A stretch of 64,000 bases of DNA. Source: Micropterus salmoides. Lineage: Eukaryota; Chordata; Actinopteri; Centrarchiformes; Centrarchidae. Both the position numbers and the translations under genes were made by a program. Location: positions 4,417,385 to 4,481,384 of the forward strand of contig NW_024040485.1 of NCBI RefSeq assembly GCF_014851395.1. Reading direction: 5' to 3'. Shown here piece after piece: positions 1 to 10,757 of the stretch. The notes under the pieces are model-generated. The model had not been told where the DNA came from. It saw nothing but the letters and a program-made list of their open reading frames with translations, and did no database searches. The number at the start of each line of letters is the position of its first letter. The first letter of the stretch is position 1.

Positions 1-105
1 GGATAAAAGGATGAGGGAGGAGGTGATGGAGGCGGTTGTTGTGTCACTGCAGGAGACAGAGGAGGGGAAGACAAAGGGAGATTACCGCCAATTTAAGCAG
101 GGCTT

Positions 106-128
106 TTCACACACACACACACACACAC
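106..128 (+). repeat. (CA)n microsatellite
   Basis: Short perfect CA dinucleotide run. Confidence 0.9.
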
Positions 129-939
129 CTCTTAATTTCCCCGCTCTACTGCAACAAAATAAAAATGATAAAATCCAGCCTTTGCTTCCAAATCCTTCCT
201 TTTTGCGGTTGTCTAAATTGTCAGGTGGAATGTTGTCGTGATTGATCATTTCTGCCAGAGCTGAGGCTCAAACAAATTGGACTGTCATCATAATAATAAA
301 GGAAACATTGAAGAAATGGTACACAAAACATGTCTGCTACACACATACACATATAGATAGACAATACATAGACAGACAATTACAAAAGCCCTTTCTGATC
401 AGCCTTGGGAAAAGACCTGAAAGTTAGTCAGCCTGTAAAAGAACAAAAATCAAACTACAAAGACAGGGAAAGTTTTTAAAAGACTGGCCCTTTTTCTGTC
501 AGTCTGCGACCCCGACTTGTTATCAACTATCCCGAGATGTAAACACACCCACAGAGATAACATTGTGTGGTAGAGAAGGTTAAAGCTGAATGCTGAAGGA
601 AAATGATGCAAGTCATTTATTGTAAACGAGACAGAAAGCCACTCTCACATATAATGAGGCAGAGGCCAAGGATGGAGACCCAGCTAAACCCATTAATATA
701 TAAACAGATTGACTGTTTGCTGAACGCCCATCTAATCATAGCGTAGCAACCATAACTAGGTGTGCATGGGGCACTATAGAGCAATATTTAGTACATAAAT
801 CAACAGAAAAAAGAGAGAAATGAGAGTTAGCTTAATTTAGGCTACTTTTTATTATGTTAGAAAGGAACTTAATCTTGGCCCATGTATCATTCATTGGATC
901 ATTCAATTACTCCATTCAATCTGGCAAATGAATAAATAC

Positions 940-1770
940 TCAATGTGGTTAAGAAGAATCCTAGAGTGTCAGCTGAAGACTTACAGAAATCTCTGGAACA
1001 TGCTAACATCTCTGTTGAAGACTCTAAGCGACGTCAAACACTGAACAAGAATGGAGTTCATGGGAGGACAGTACGGAGGAAGCCACTGCTGTCTAAAAAA
1101 ACATTACTGCATATCGGAAGTATGTAAAAGAGCACCTGGATGTTCCACAGCACTACTGGCAAAATATTATGTGGGCAGATGAAAACAAAGTTGAGTTGTT
1201 TGGAAGGAACACACAAACCTATGTGTGGGAAAAAAAAGGTACAGCACACCAACATCAAAACCTCATTCCAACTGTGAAGTATGGTGGAGGGGGAATCATG
1301 GTTTTGGCCTCTTCACTGCCTCAGGGCCTGCAAGGGTTGCCATCATTGACAAAAAATGTATTAAAAAGTTTATCAAGAAATTTTGCAGGAGAATGTAAGG
1401 CCACCTGTCCACCAATTGAAGCTCAACAGGAGATGGCTGATGCAACAGGACAACAGAATAGCTTCAGCAGTTCTAAATTGGCCTAACCAGTCCTGACCTC
1501 AACCTGATTGAGATGCTTTGGCATGGCCTCAAGAGAGGGATTCAAACCCGTCATCCCAAGAATACTGCTGAACTGAAACAGTTTTGTAAAGAAGTATAGT
1601 CCAAAATTCCGCCTGACTGTTGTTCAGGTCTGATCTGCAACTACAGGAAAAGTTTGGTTGAGGTTATTGCTGCCAAGGAGGTTCAACCATTTATTAAATC
1701 CAAGGGTTCACATACTTTTTCCATGCTGCACTGTGAATGTTTACATGGTATGTTCAATATAAAAAAACAT
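940..1770 (+). pseudogene. Tc1-like transposase pseudogene
   Basis: In several broken frames the sequence reads like a Tc1/mariner transposase. The N-terminal DNA-binding part is at 945-1127 (NPRVSAEDLQKSLEHANISV and RRQTLNKNGVHGRTVRRKPL). The first catalytic Asp region follows at 1160-1260 (MWADENKVELFGRN). The end has an E-M-L-WH-x-LKR segment at about 1510-1530 and PKNTAELKQFCKE, SKIPPDC and GLICNYRK after it. At least two stops and several frameshifts, plus loss of the second Asp block, show that it is dead. I could not find clean terminal inverted repeats. Confidence 0.85.
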
Positions 1771-1786
1771 ATAATTGAGGCAGAAC

Positions 1787-1822
1787 TAATAATAATAATA
1801 ACAATAATAATAATAATAATAA
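1787..1822 (+). repeat. (AAT)n microsatellite forming the LINE tail
   Basis: Imperfect ATA/ATAACA repeat. On the minus strand it is the ATT microsatellite tail of the adjacent LINE. Confidence 0.85.
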
Positions 1823-1877
1823 CTTTGATTTATATAGTACCTGTCACAAACCCAAGGACGCTTAACAAACAAAAAAA

Positions 1878-1892
1878 GGGGGGGGGGGGGGG
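1878..1892 (+). repeat. 15-bp poly-G run
   Basis: Uninterrupted G run after an A run, inside the LINE 3' region. Confidence 0.95.
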
Positions 1893-4869
1893 TGAGAGGT
1901 GTGAGGCCAGGGGAGATTAAAGCCCATAGGCCTCAGTGAAGAGGTATGTTTTAAGCTAGGTTTTAAAGGTAATTATAGAGGAGGCAGAGCGGATGGCAAG
2001 TGGAAGCTTGTTCCAGAGTGATAGTGCACTGACACAGAAAGCTCTGTCACCAAATGTCCAGAGCGTGGAATTAGGGACAGCAAGCAGGTCCTTGTCAGAG
2101 GACCGCAGGGACCGTGTCTGAGTGTAGGGATGGAGCAGATCTGTGAGGTACTGAGGTGCAAGTCCATGGAGAGATTTGTACATCAGTAGGAGGATTTTAT
2201 ATTTGATCCGGGACTTAACTGGCAGCCATCCACGTCCAGTGTGATGTCACCAACCTTTTTGAGAAGTGACTGTGGAGCAAACACCATGAGTTCTGTTTGG
2301 TCTTTACTGAGTTTGAGGAGGTTACTGTCCATCCAGTTCTTGATGTCCTTCAGGCAGTTAATAAGCGACACTGCAGAAGGCATTATACTGACCACCACCA
2401 CCACCAAGAAGGGGAGGATGACCAGTACTTTAGTTTTGGTGGTGATGAGGGAGTCTGGGTGTCACAAATATAACTGATCCCCAAAAGTTGATGGGCTACT
2501 TTTTAGAAAGACATCCAGGGTTGGTCACTATATCTCTCACCAAGCTGTGCAGTAATTATCTTACAAGTATTAAATTACTCTATTGTATTGATTTTAGATT
2601 ATTATGATTAATGATGATTATGGGTAATTTGTCAATTTAAAATCAATCCCCACAAAAGTTTATCTGGCCAGTTAAATCATTGGCTTTATTTTTCAAGGTG
2701 ACCGCTCTCAGTTTAATCATTGGTGCTCTCTCTCAGGAGCAGCAGGTGTCTGATGCAAACAGACAGATGGCATCCTGGGAGATGTAGTTCCTTGTCTGTC
2801 AGCGAGCGCAGCTTGTGATGGCCCTGCCAGGAGGCATTAAAGGCCAATGCCTGGACGCTGCTCTTTGCTCACAGGGCGAAGCTGATTGAAATTCCTTTCC
2901 TCCCGCATCGCCGGCTTGGCGTCAGTCCACAGTGCAATGCTGCAACCTATTTCACACTCTGCTGCTGTGGAGTGATGAAACCAGACAGCAAAAACTCAGG
3001 GTGGCAGCACAAGTCCAAAAGTAGCACACAGAGCCTTCTTCCGTATCCTCCACCTCTAACTGTCTTTTTACTGGAAGTGAAATGGGGGAAAAAAACTCTT
3101 GACTTATCTGTTATTTTTTCCTTAAATCCCCTTTATAACACGTCTCTTGATCAGTTTGGGCTCACAGTAAAGTTTTATTATGGAACTTTGGCTCCTGGAG
3201 TGGGGGGTGGGTTGCTACCTTATTTGGGATGGCATCCGGTTGAAACCTTGACTAACTATACATCCTTTTAAAAGCACAAACATCTGTGTGCACCATTTAA
3301 GATCCAAATATCACTTTAACAACAGTTTCTAATTTTGTAACTAGGGTGCGTACTTGATATTAAAAATAAAACAAAGGCAGGAAAAAATTGCCATGTTTGT
3401 GACTTTTTGATTATAAACTTTATAAACTACAAAACATTATTCAAATTATGGAAGCAGATTTAATAATAAAATATAACCAATTAAATACAAAATAAATGAT
3501 AAGATAATCACAACTTTGTTGTTTATTTTATTGGACATTAGTAATTATATGATTTTGTGTGTATGTTTTAAAGCATTAGATATTGAAAGTCAGGAAACAA
3601 TTTTTTGCCAAAATGTATAATTTTGTTTTCAAATGTTATGATTCCCGTTCAGTTGCAAGCCTCAGTGTGTTGCTTTTCCTGCTTGTATATTTTTGCTCTT
3701 ATTATGCTGTTTTGAAGAAATTGTCCAACGCTGCATGAACGCCCCAAAGCTGCTGTAATGAAGCTCTGACTCTTTGTAAACAGCGTGTCTGTGTTACATG
3801 TTTCTGCTTTTAACAAGACTGCGTCAGCTAGAAACTACTGTGATGTGTGGGTCTTTTCCACAGAGATGTAAACAAATTTTAGCCTCGGGTGAATCCACCC
3901 TTTAATTACACCTAAACACAAGCAATGATGAATATCCAGCTTCTAGCAAATGACTTCACTCTGGTATGTCTTCGCTAGAGACATACCTGGGTAAAAACAA
4001 AAGAGGTTGCTCAAAGCATGAAAGCATGTGCAGATCAAGGGGCTGTTGTTGGTTTTGGTTGGAGGCAGAATCTGAGTGTGTTCAGAACAAGCGTGTTTTT
4101 GGTGATTTATGCAAACCTTTGGGTGTTAGCTGTTTTGTCTTAACTCTCTGACCTATAAGGACAACAGGGGACCAAAGAGCATTGAAGAAGCCTCCTGTGA
4201 GTCTCTGCGTGTGGTACAGTACAAAAGAATGCAACATAAGGCCATCTGTTGTTCATACCAAGGAAAAGAATGCGGGTTTGATCCCCTCCTAAAGGCTGCA
4301 AAAGCAGGTTTGTGGTAGAAAGGTTATCAGCTGGAGGACTCTGGGCAGCAGAAGTGATTGAATAATGTGCTCTGCCCTGCTGTAGACTAACTGCTGATGG
4401 CTGAGATGCTCTTCGATTGCTCCAAAAGTATTACAGTCGAGCTGCTCGGGGTTTTTTGAGGTAGCTCCCAGATGTGAATGTGTTGCTGAAGTGGCACAGT
4501 GGAGTGCATGTTTAGCAGACCCTTCCCTGGAAAGATGGAGACTGAAAAAGATATGATACCAGAAAATGAAAAGAAGAGCTCCCAGATGTGGGGGGTGATG
4601 TGAGGGAGAGATGAGGGGAGGTCATCACTGGCACTCTTTGATCCCCGGGAGGCAAAGAGGGAGCAAGTGTTGCCATGGTTACAGCATCCCATCATTGTGG
4701 TAGTTTCAGGCGGTGCTCTGCTACTCGCCTGTTACAGTCCCTGGAGTATTTTCATAATGTGTGTGTGTGTTTACACCCACCTGCATGAATTATTATCATT
4801 AGTTTGTGTGTATCCAGATAAACATTTTAAACTGATCATTTATTCATGCCAGAAGTATTACAGTAGGTA

Positions 4870-5345
4870 AAGGATCAGTAGTGGCAGTCCTTGTAGTAAT
4901 ATAAGCAATGGAAGTGATTGAAGTAGTGGTATTTTTAGTAGTACAAGTAATTTAATAGCAGTGATAGTAATACCTGTAACAGCAGTACCACAAGCAGTAG
5001 TAGGAGTAGTAGCTTCGTAGATTAGTAGAGTAGCAGTAATAGTAGTAGGGGTAGTAGAAATAGTGGTTTGGTAGGTACAGTAGAAAGTCTTAACAGAAGT
5101 AGTAGATGTAGTAGTATTAGTAGTAGTTGAAGTAGTCTTAATGTAAGTAGATTAGAAGATGTAGTAGTAGTAGTATTAGTTGCAGTAGTAGAAGTATTCT
5201 AAGTGGAAGTAGTAGTAGATAGCAGGTAGATTATTATTGGTAGAAGTGGTAGTTATTGTAGATGTGAATAGTAGTTGTGCGAGTAGTGTGAGAAAAGTAG
5301 TAGTAATAGTAGTAGTTGTTGTAGTCTTAGTAGAAGCAGTTGGAG
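4870..5345 (+). repeat. Degenerate TAG/AGT trinucleotide tract, about 475 bp
   Basis: Almost the whole stretch is built from GTA/TAG/AGT triplets with many substitutions (AGTAGTAG, GTAGTAGTAGTATTAG, GAAGTAGTAGTAG). It ends sharply where normal sequence resumes at about 5345. It is an old, decayed trinucleotide satellite. TAG and TAA triplets block coding in one frame set. Confidence 0.88.
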
Positions 5346-7619
5346 CTTAAGACCAGTGTTTCCAGTTAAACCCAGTCTAACCTCAGCGACCTTTAACAGT
5401 CAGACATTATCAGCTCCTCACACTGAAGGGTTCTTCTTGCAGCTGCAGGAAGCACACGCTGCACGTGGCTTGCACCTGCTTAGCAACTGTTGTCTGGCTC
5501 TCTCATTCGCCAGCCCTTTTGTCTCCACCATGGTTCTTCAGTGCATCAATTTTCACCTAATCTAATGCAGGTTTGCTAATTGGCCTCCCAGAATTTTAAG
5601 AACTGGTGCTTATTTCACATCCATCCTGACTTCCCATCTTAAATACACTCTCCTAACTTAAGATAACTGTTAAGATGTCCTAACTTTCACTTTTCTACCA
5701 GGTAGTGTTTGCTAACTTCATTAACCCACATGGCTGATCTGTTATTGCTTTTACAAAATCAACAAAATGTCAAGAGGCAGAACTTATTCACTGAGAGGCT
5801 TATGGCAGATCCTAACAATGTGCATGATTATAACACACTCGTTAGTAGAAAGGCTGTAGGCTATGTAACACTAGATAATGTATCATTATAGAACATTATG
5901 TAAAGGCTGTATATTTATATATATATATAACAAAATCATTGATCGGAGGAGATCGGCAAAGAAAACTTTGAAAAAGATAGTAACGTTAGCCCGTAGCCTT
6001 TATTGCCTTCATAATTCACTTTCCCAAAGAGACCCACAATACGGGTTTCTGTCAGAATCAGTGAAGGAGCACAGGAGGAGACACCATTGGTTGTCTTCTG
6101 TTCTTTGGACACAAGCGTTGCCTGTCTCTTCATATCACTTGTCAGATTGCATTGATGCTCTGTTGGATGCTGGATACACTGCAGAAACTATGTCGGCTAT
6201 CGTAGCCAACTCTCTTTCTTTTGTCTCCCGAGTTGGCCCCAAATTATGATCAATTTATACTTCAAATTTACTTTATTATAGGTACGCCATAGCCTATGCG
6301 TATCAGAGTACCCTATGCCTGATGCCCACCTCCCCAAAATTGTAACTTCGTGTCACGGTGATGCAGACCCCAAGAACTGTGATTGGTCAGCTTTCAGCCC
6401 ACGCTATGGTGGCGTAGGCTTGACGCAGAAGTATAAATTGGCCTTCAGCATTGATGTAACTTTGAATTTCTCAACAGAGGTTAGCAACACCTCTAACTCA
6501 TCTGTCTCGAAGTTCAATGGCCATTTTAAATTTTTCAATGTATGTTTTTATTAAAAATATTTTTTTTACAAAGTTGTTTTGCTCTGTGAGATGAGACAAG
6601 TAGAGGTAGCGCTGGTTGCTAGGTAACAGACAAAATTTGATAAGCGATGTTGGATTGAATATTTAGGATTTCATAACCTGAGATAAGATAGGATGAAGTA
6701 AGATAAGAAAAGATTCCTAGTTGGTTAGGATTTGCTTCTGTAATACAGAAGTGGGAGAAATCCTACTAAAGACTTAAGATAGGAAGTTTCAGTAATGTGG
6801 GCCCTCAGAATCTATGTCACAGCAGACAGAGAACACTGAATAAAAAGCTGAAAGTGACGCTCTGCCTGGTCCTGATCCAGCCCTGTGCAGAGAAACAGGC
6901 CAGCTGCTGCCTAACCAATCAAATGGGCTAAACTATGATACTGTAAATCCTGTTTGGGTTATATGAAACGGAAGAACATTGTGCTGCAGATGCAAAAGGA
7001 CAACCATTCCTATTCCCTAAATCTACAGCAGGATTTAACTGCATGGTTGCAGGAGCTAAACAGACAGAGTGTGAAGAAGTGCTCGATGCTGCCAGATCTC
7101 CTGTAAGTGGAATAGAATAAAATACGGCTGCCTCCCCTCCTCTCCCAGTGGAGCGCTGAAGGAGCCAGGCTGATCCCCAACCGAGTGTTAACTCAGGATA
7201 ACTGTCCACAGCTGACAAATAGCAATACAAAAAACAGCCCAAAACACAAGTTGATGACTTATTAAGACCTTTAGTATTATATTCCAGTCTTAAAATATAT
7301 TGTATTGGAGTGAGAAAATATTATAAAATAGTCTTTCTTTAACATGAGGATTGGGGTTGTGTTTAAAGTGTCGGTTCAACCTACTGAAAAGAAAAGGTTT
7401 TCACGCAGATAGTTTGGTTTTTATTTCTCCAGGTATTGACATATCTGTCTCTGAAATCTCTGCTATCATAGGAATGATTGATTTGGTAGAAAGTATCTTT
7501 TATTGTGAGGTCTTTTATTCAGAGTAAGGCACACTCTGTTTCTGGAAAGGCGTGTTCCTGTTGATTTCTGTAATGCCTGCACACTCTGACAGATCGGTTG
7601 TTCAGGTCATTTTGGTCAC

Positions 7620-8010
7620 AAGACCGAGTGTTGGGTTTGTAGTAGGCTGATCCAAAGATGGACACAGAACCCAACAGACCACAAGGTCGAAGTTGAAAGT
7701 TTTTATTCACAACACTGTGTAGAAGAATCCAAGGCAAGTCAAATTGGGGTGAGCGGGTTAAGGGCAGATGAGCAAGAATCCGTGGAGACGTAGCAGCCAT
7801 TACAAGTGGTCTGGTTAGGAAGAGCGAGGCAGGAATCCTGAGGCACAAAAGATACCCAACGAGGATTACTTAAGACTACGATTAACTTGAGAAAACTACT
7901 TGAATCACTAGAATCACTTGGTACAGAGCTGGCTGAGGTACTCTTACCACTGGTGAGGAGGAATAGTCTGGCGGTGAGCTTCAGGAATCACCGGTTTGGT
8001 ACATTTCCGG
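7620..8010 (-). mobile_element. LTR-like retroelement fragment
   Basis: The A/G-rich run of phrases such as agtttttattcac, caaggcaagtc and gaggcaggaatcctgaggcac resembles the minus-strand reading of fish Gypsy-type long terminal repeats. The piece at about 9590-9805 has a similar look and may be its other half. No coding part or target duplication was found. Confidence 0.35.
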
Positions 8011-8271
8011 TTTGAACGACATGTTTCCTTTCAACGTTGTGCAAAGTGAGTTGGAATGACCACTTATTCAGCGCTCGAGTCTTTTAATGTGGAAACGCCG
8101 ACACACAGCCGAGCTGAAAGAAAAACGCTAACATTTTCCTACACGCCATAACAACACATCAAATCAACACATTATTATAATCCACACCTGTTCATTTAGG
8201 CATTCACGCTGTCTGCGATTTTTATGTCTTCCTGCATGTGACAGCTGCCTCTGTGCTACTAAGACTGTCCA

Positions 8272-9005
8272 ATGTAGGGCTGCAGCTAACGATGATTTTA
8301 GTATTCGAAGTTTCTAACCAGACCCAACGGGCTTGAGGTAGGCCTGCACAGTATGAGGAAAAATATTGCCATAAGGTATTGAGTGAAAATATATTGAGAT
8401 GACATATCACTTGTGATAAATAAACATATATTGAAGTGTGCATATTAACTGCCTTAATTTAATATTTTAAATCCAGCTAAATGTTGTTTCTAGAGCAGCA
8501 ACATTAATGTTTACAACAGCAAAGTAATTCAATAACTTTATCTGACATCACGAGTAGTGAGTGACATCAGTCTGTATCAGTCCCTCCTCCTCTCTCGCTG
8601 GCTGCAGGTAACGTTACCAGGTAGAAGGAGGAGCGTCTGGTTTGTCTCAGCCAGCAGCTCAGTTTTTAAGGCTACAGACCAGTCTGTGCTCCACACAGAC
8701 AGCTTTCTATTCAGCTTGTTTTTAACATTTGGCTAATGCCAAGCTAGCGTTAGCTGTGCTTGTATAAAACATACAGGATGAGATACTGAGGACAGAGATG
8801 ATTAAATGAACCATTTCTACATGTTTAACGTTACCTTACAGACAGGTGGATTGATAAAGTATTGTCTTGTTACTTGCAAAGGTTTTATTGCACGTACTTA
8901 CAGTAACGAGCGTAGCTGTTATCAACTAACGTTACAGTAGTTTGGAGCTAAGTTAACCCTCACCGTAACGTTATTCCACCGGTGCAGCCTCTCGCTCTGC
9001 TGCTG

Positions 9006-9043
<38 letters not shown>

Positions 9044-9235
9044 GAGCCCACAGAGAGCAGGCAGACTGCAGCCTGATGATTTTCTTATCCATTGTGTTTC
9101 AAATTAAATCACATTTGACGCTCGAGACATAACGTTACATCAAAGCCCGCAAGTCTTGATAGCAGTATCGATAAGCTTGAACCTTATTGATTTTCGGGTT
9201 TTGAGAAATTTTTTCGATCCCCATCCCTACTCATG
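8272..9235. mobile_element. hAT-like nonautonomous remnants
   Basis: It begins gtagggctgcagctaacgat and near 8335 has a second start-like motif (ggcctgcacagtatgaggaa). It contains several AACGTTA palindromes and ends with cgatccccatccctac. These motifs are typical of TAGGGCTG and TAGGGATG fish hAT-derived repeats, but I cannot pair the two ends, so this is probably a composite. Confidence 0.4.
9009..9041 (+). repeat. (TG)n microsatellite
   Basis: Perfect TG run of about 16 units within the hAT-like remnant. Confidence 0.93.
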
Positions 9236-9837
9236 ACTGTGAGATTACAACTCACGGCCCAAAAAGGAGAACAACAAACGCATGTGTGGGCATTTTCAGC
9301 CGAGGACTGCAGCTTACTTTGACTAACGTTAGTCTTTAACTTAACAATCAATCATGATATCAGTTAAATGCTAAAGTTGCTGTTACTGTTACATTGTCTA
9401 TGGTCCGCTGGCAGAACACCGGATGCTTTGATCAGGTGCTGTCGTGCTGTTGCCCCGGTGATATAAAGCCCTAGTCCAATGTTACAAGATGCTCTTGGTT
9501 GGTAAAATATGAGGCTCTGCTGCCAGTAGAGTTGTCCATGTCTGTGATTGGTCATCTGCTGCTAACACCGCCTCTTTTATGTGAATGCGCTCATGGCTGG
9601 ATTGGGAAACCCTGGGTTGACTTACCAAGTTGATAAGCAGCTTCGTATGACCGCTTGTCCTGAACGCGATTACTAGGGTTAGTGAAGCTAGATAACGAAA
9701 AGATATCCTGCGTATGTTGAGCGTGCTTCGTGGTAGAGGAGTATTTAAGCTGGATGATTAACAACAGGTGTGCAGCTCCGCCAGGTGCCCAGAATGAGAT
9801 CACTCACACACACACACACCAGAGGGAACGGAGGAAG

Positions 9838-10166
9838 GGAGGCTGCATTTTCAGGACCCCCGCAGTCCTGGGACCTCATTTCTAGGACCTTAGTTTTTTG
9901 CGACAGTGCCACCTTGTGAATTGGTGGTAGTCATGCACAGCAACACAAAGGATGTTAACCCTGTCTGCTAGCATGCATACGATCACGGACTTAGGTAAAG
10001 GCACACACCCCTGTGATGGCTAGGGTAAGGGTAATGGGTTTTTAGAGGGCTGTCAACGCCTTTAAGAGTAACATAGTTTGCTAGCTAGCTGACAGTGTCA
10101 AGGAAAACTAGGCTCCTACAAATGCAGTTCCGGTCCTAGGAGTGCGGTCCTGAAAATGCAGCCTCC
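9838..10166. mobile_element. 329-bp inverted-repeat element (MITE)
   Basis: The first 21 bases, beginning GGAGGCTGCATTTTC, are exactly repeated in reverse complement at the other end (ending GAAAATGCAGCCTCC). Similarity continues more loosely inwards. No target duplication is clear. The interior carries a segment found twice more in this window (33738-33826 and 57722-57815). There is no reading frame, so it is nonautonomous. Confidence 0.75.
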
Positions 10167-10706
10167 GGTACTGCAGCGACATACTACTCACAGCACTGGC
10201 TGTGACAGTAAGAAGGATGAAAGTGTATGTTGTCCTTTCCCAACAGTTGCAACAAAACTAACAGGGAACTGGGTTAGATGTCAATCAAGTTACTACTGTA
10301 CACACCTACACAGTCCTGAGAAGAGGTCTTAAGTAAAAACCCCTGTGGTGGGGCATTATGGGTGTGTAGAGCCTCAATAACTTTACTGTATAAGGCAACA
10401 GAAATGTTCTCAAAACCTGGGAAGTAAAACCAAAACTATTGTGCAACTCAGTGCTTTGGTTACAAGCACTGTGTAACAGTCAAATAACTGTCAACCTTAT
10501 CAAACTGTTAACTCTGACTGAGAACAAGCCTGAGTTAATTTACAGCCACAGAGCTAACTTTTCAGCTAACTCTCTCTATGTTTCTACCGTTACTGTGTTT
10601 ATTTCATGACAGTAAGTAAGCTGGAAATCTGTGATTCAGTTAGAAAACCTGTATGTGGAATCCTATTACTTGCTAACGTGTTGTTTTTGTGTCTCTATTC
10701 AAACAG

Positions 10707-10757
10707 GTTGCCTTTTTGAGAGCGAGCTGTGCTCACCATACGAGATCTGTGTCAACG
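10707..10757 (+). CDS. ptprn2: ptprn2 luminal exon, probably exon 2 (start of RESP18-homology region)
   Basis: A 51-bp exon sits between a polypyrimidine-cag acceptor and a gtaaga donor. It starts with the last two bases of a split codon and ends after the first base of an Asp codon that the exon at 32887 completes. The peptide reads GCLFESELCSPYEICVN. This is the cysteine-rich opening of the luminal domain of IA-2beta/phogrin, where CLFE and C-x2-(V/I)CVND are family hallmarks. PTPRN2 is a catalytically impaired receptor tyrosine phosphatase of dense-core secretory granules, and this RESP18-homology part helps granule sorting. The three cysteines here plus one in the next exon match the family pattern. 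Ptprn is the alternative, but the downstream LL-E-L-S-x-LTWEDD block fits ptprn2 better. The start codon and signal peptide lie upstream and were not located. Confidence 0.85.

Larger units (their letters stand above)
1783..2440 (-). mobile_element. Truncated L2-type LINE, 3' end, with internal deletion
   Basis: On the minus strand the frame 2183-1956 gives MYKSLHGLAPQYLTDLLHPY and later GDRAFCVSALSLWNKLPLAI, the typical C-terminus of L2/CR1-group reverse transcriptases. Upstream, 2407-2190 gives LKDIKNWMDSNLLKLSKDQT and ELMVFAPQSLLKKVGDITLD. Between the two, the usual RT/linker segment is missing. The 3' tail (plus-strand 1787-1850) is TATATAAATCAAAG followed by an ATT-type microsatellite, as in fish L2 elements. 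Confidence 0.82.
1..10706 (+). other. Left flank / 5' intron of ptprn2, repeat-rich, no coding exon recognised
   Basis: Everything before the first recognised ptprn2 exon. I searched for a signal-peptide exon ending in phase 1 and found none I could defend. The stretch holds the Tc1 and LINE relics (940-2440), the TAG-rich tract (4870-5345) and LTR-like and hAT-like fragments (7620-9800). The pieces 2480-4870 and 5345-7620 show no gene. Within them, 2700-2950 is unusually complex sequence for an intron. The segment 5580-6810 ends with GGGCCCAC read on the minus strand and may be another decayed transposon. Confidence 0.6.

Noticed and set aside
5878..6249. 123-residue frame possibly from a transposase
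   Set aside because: Basic and helix-like, but I could not match it to any transposase motif or find paired inverted ends around it.
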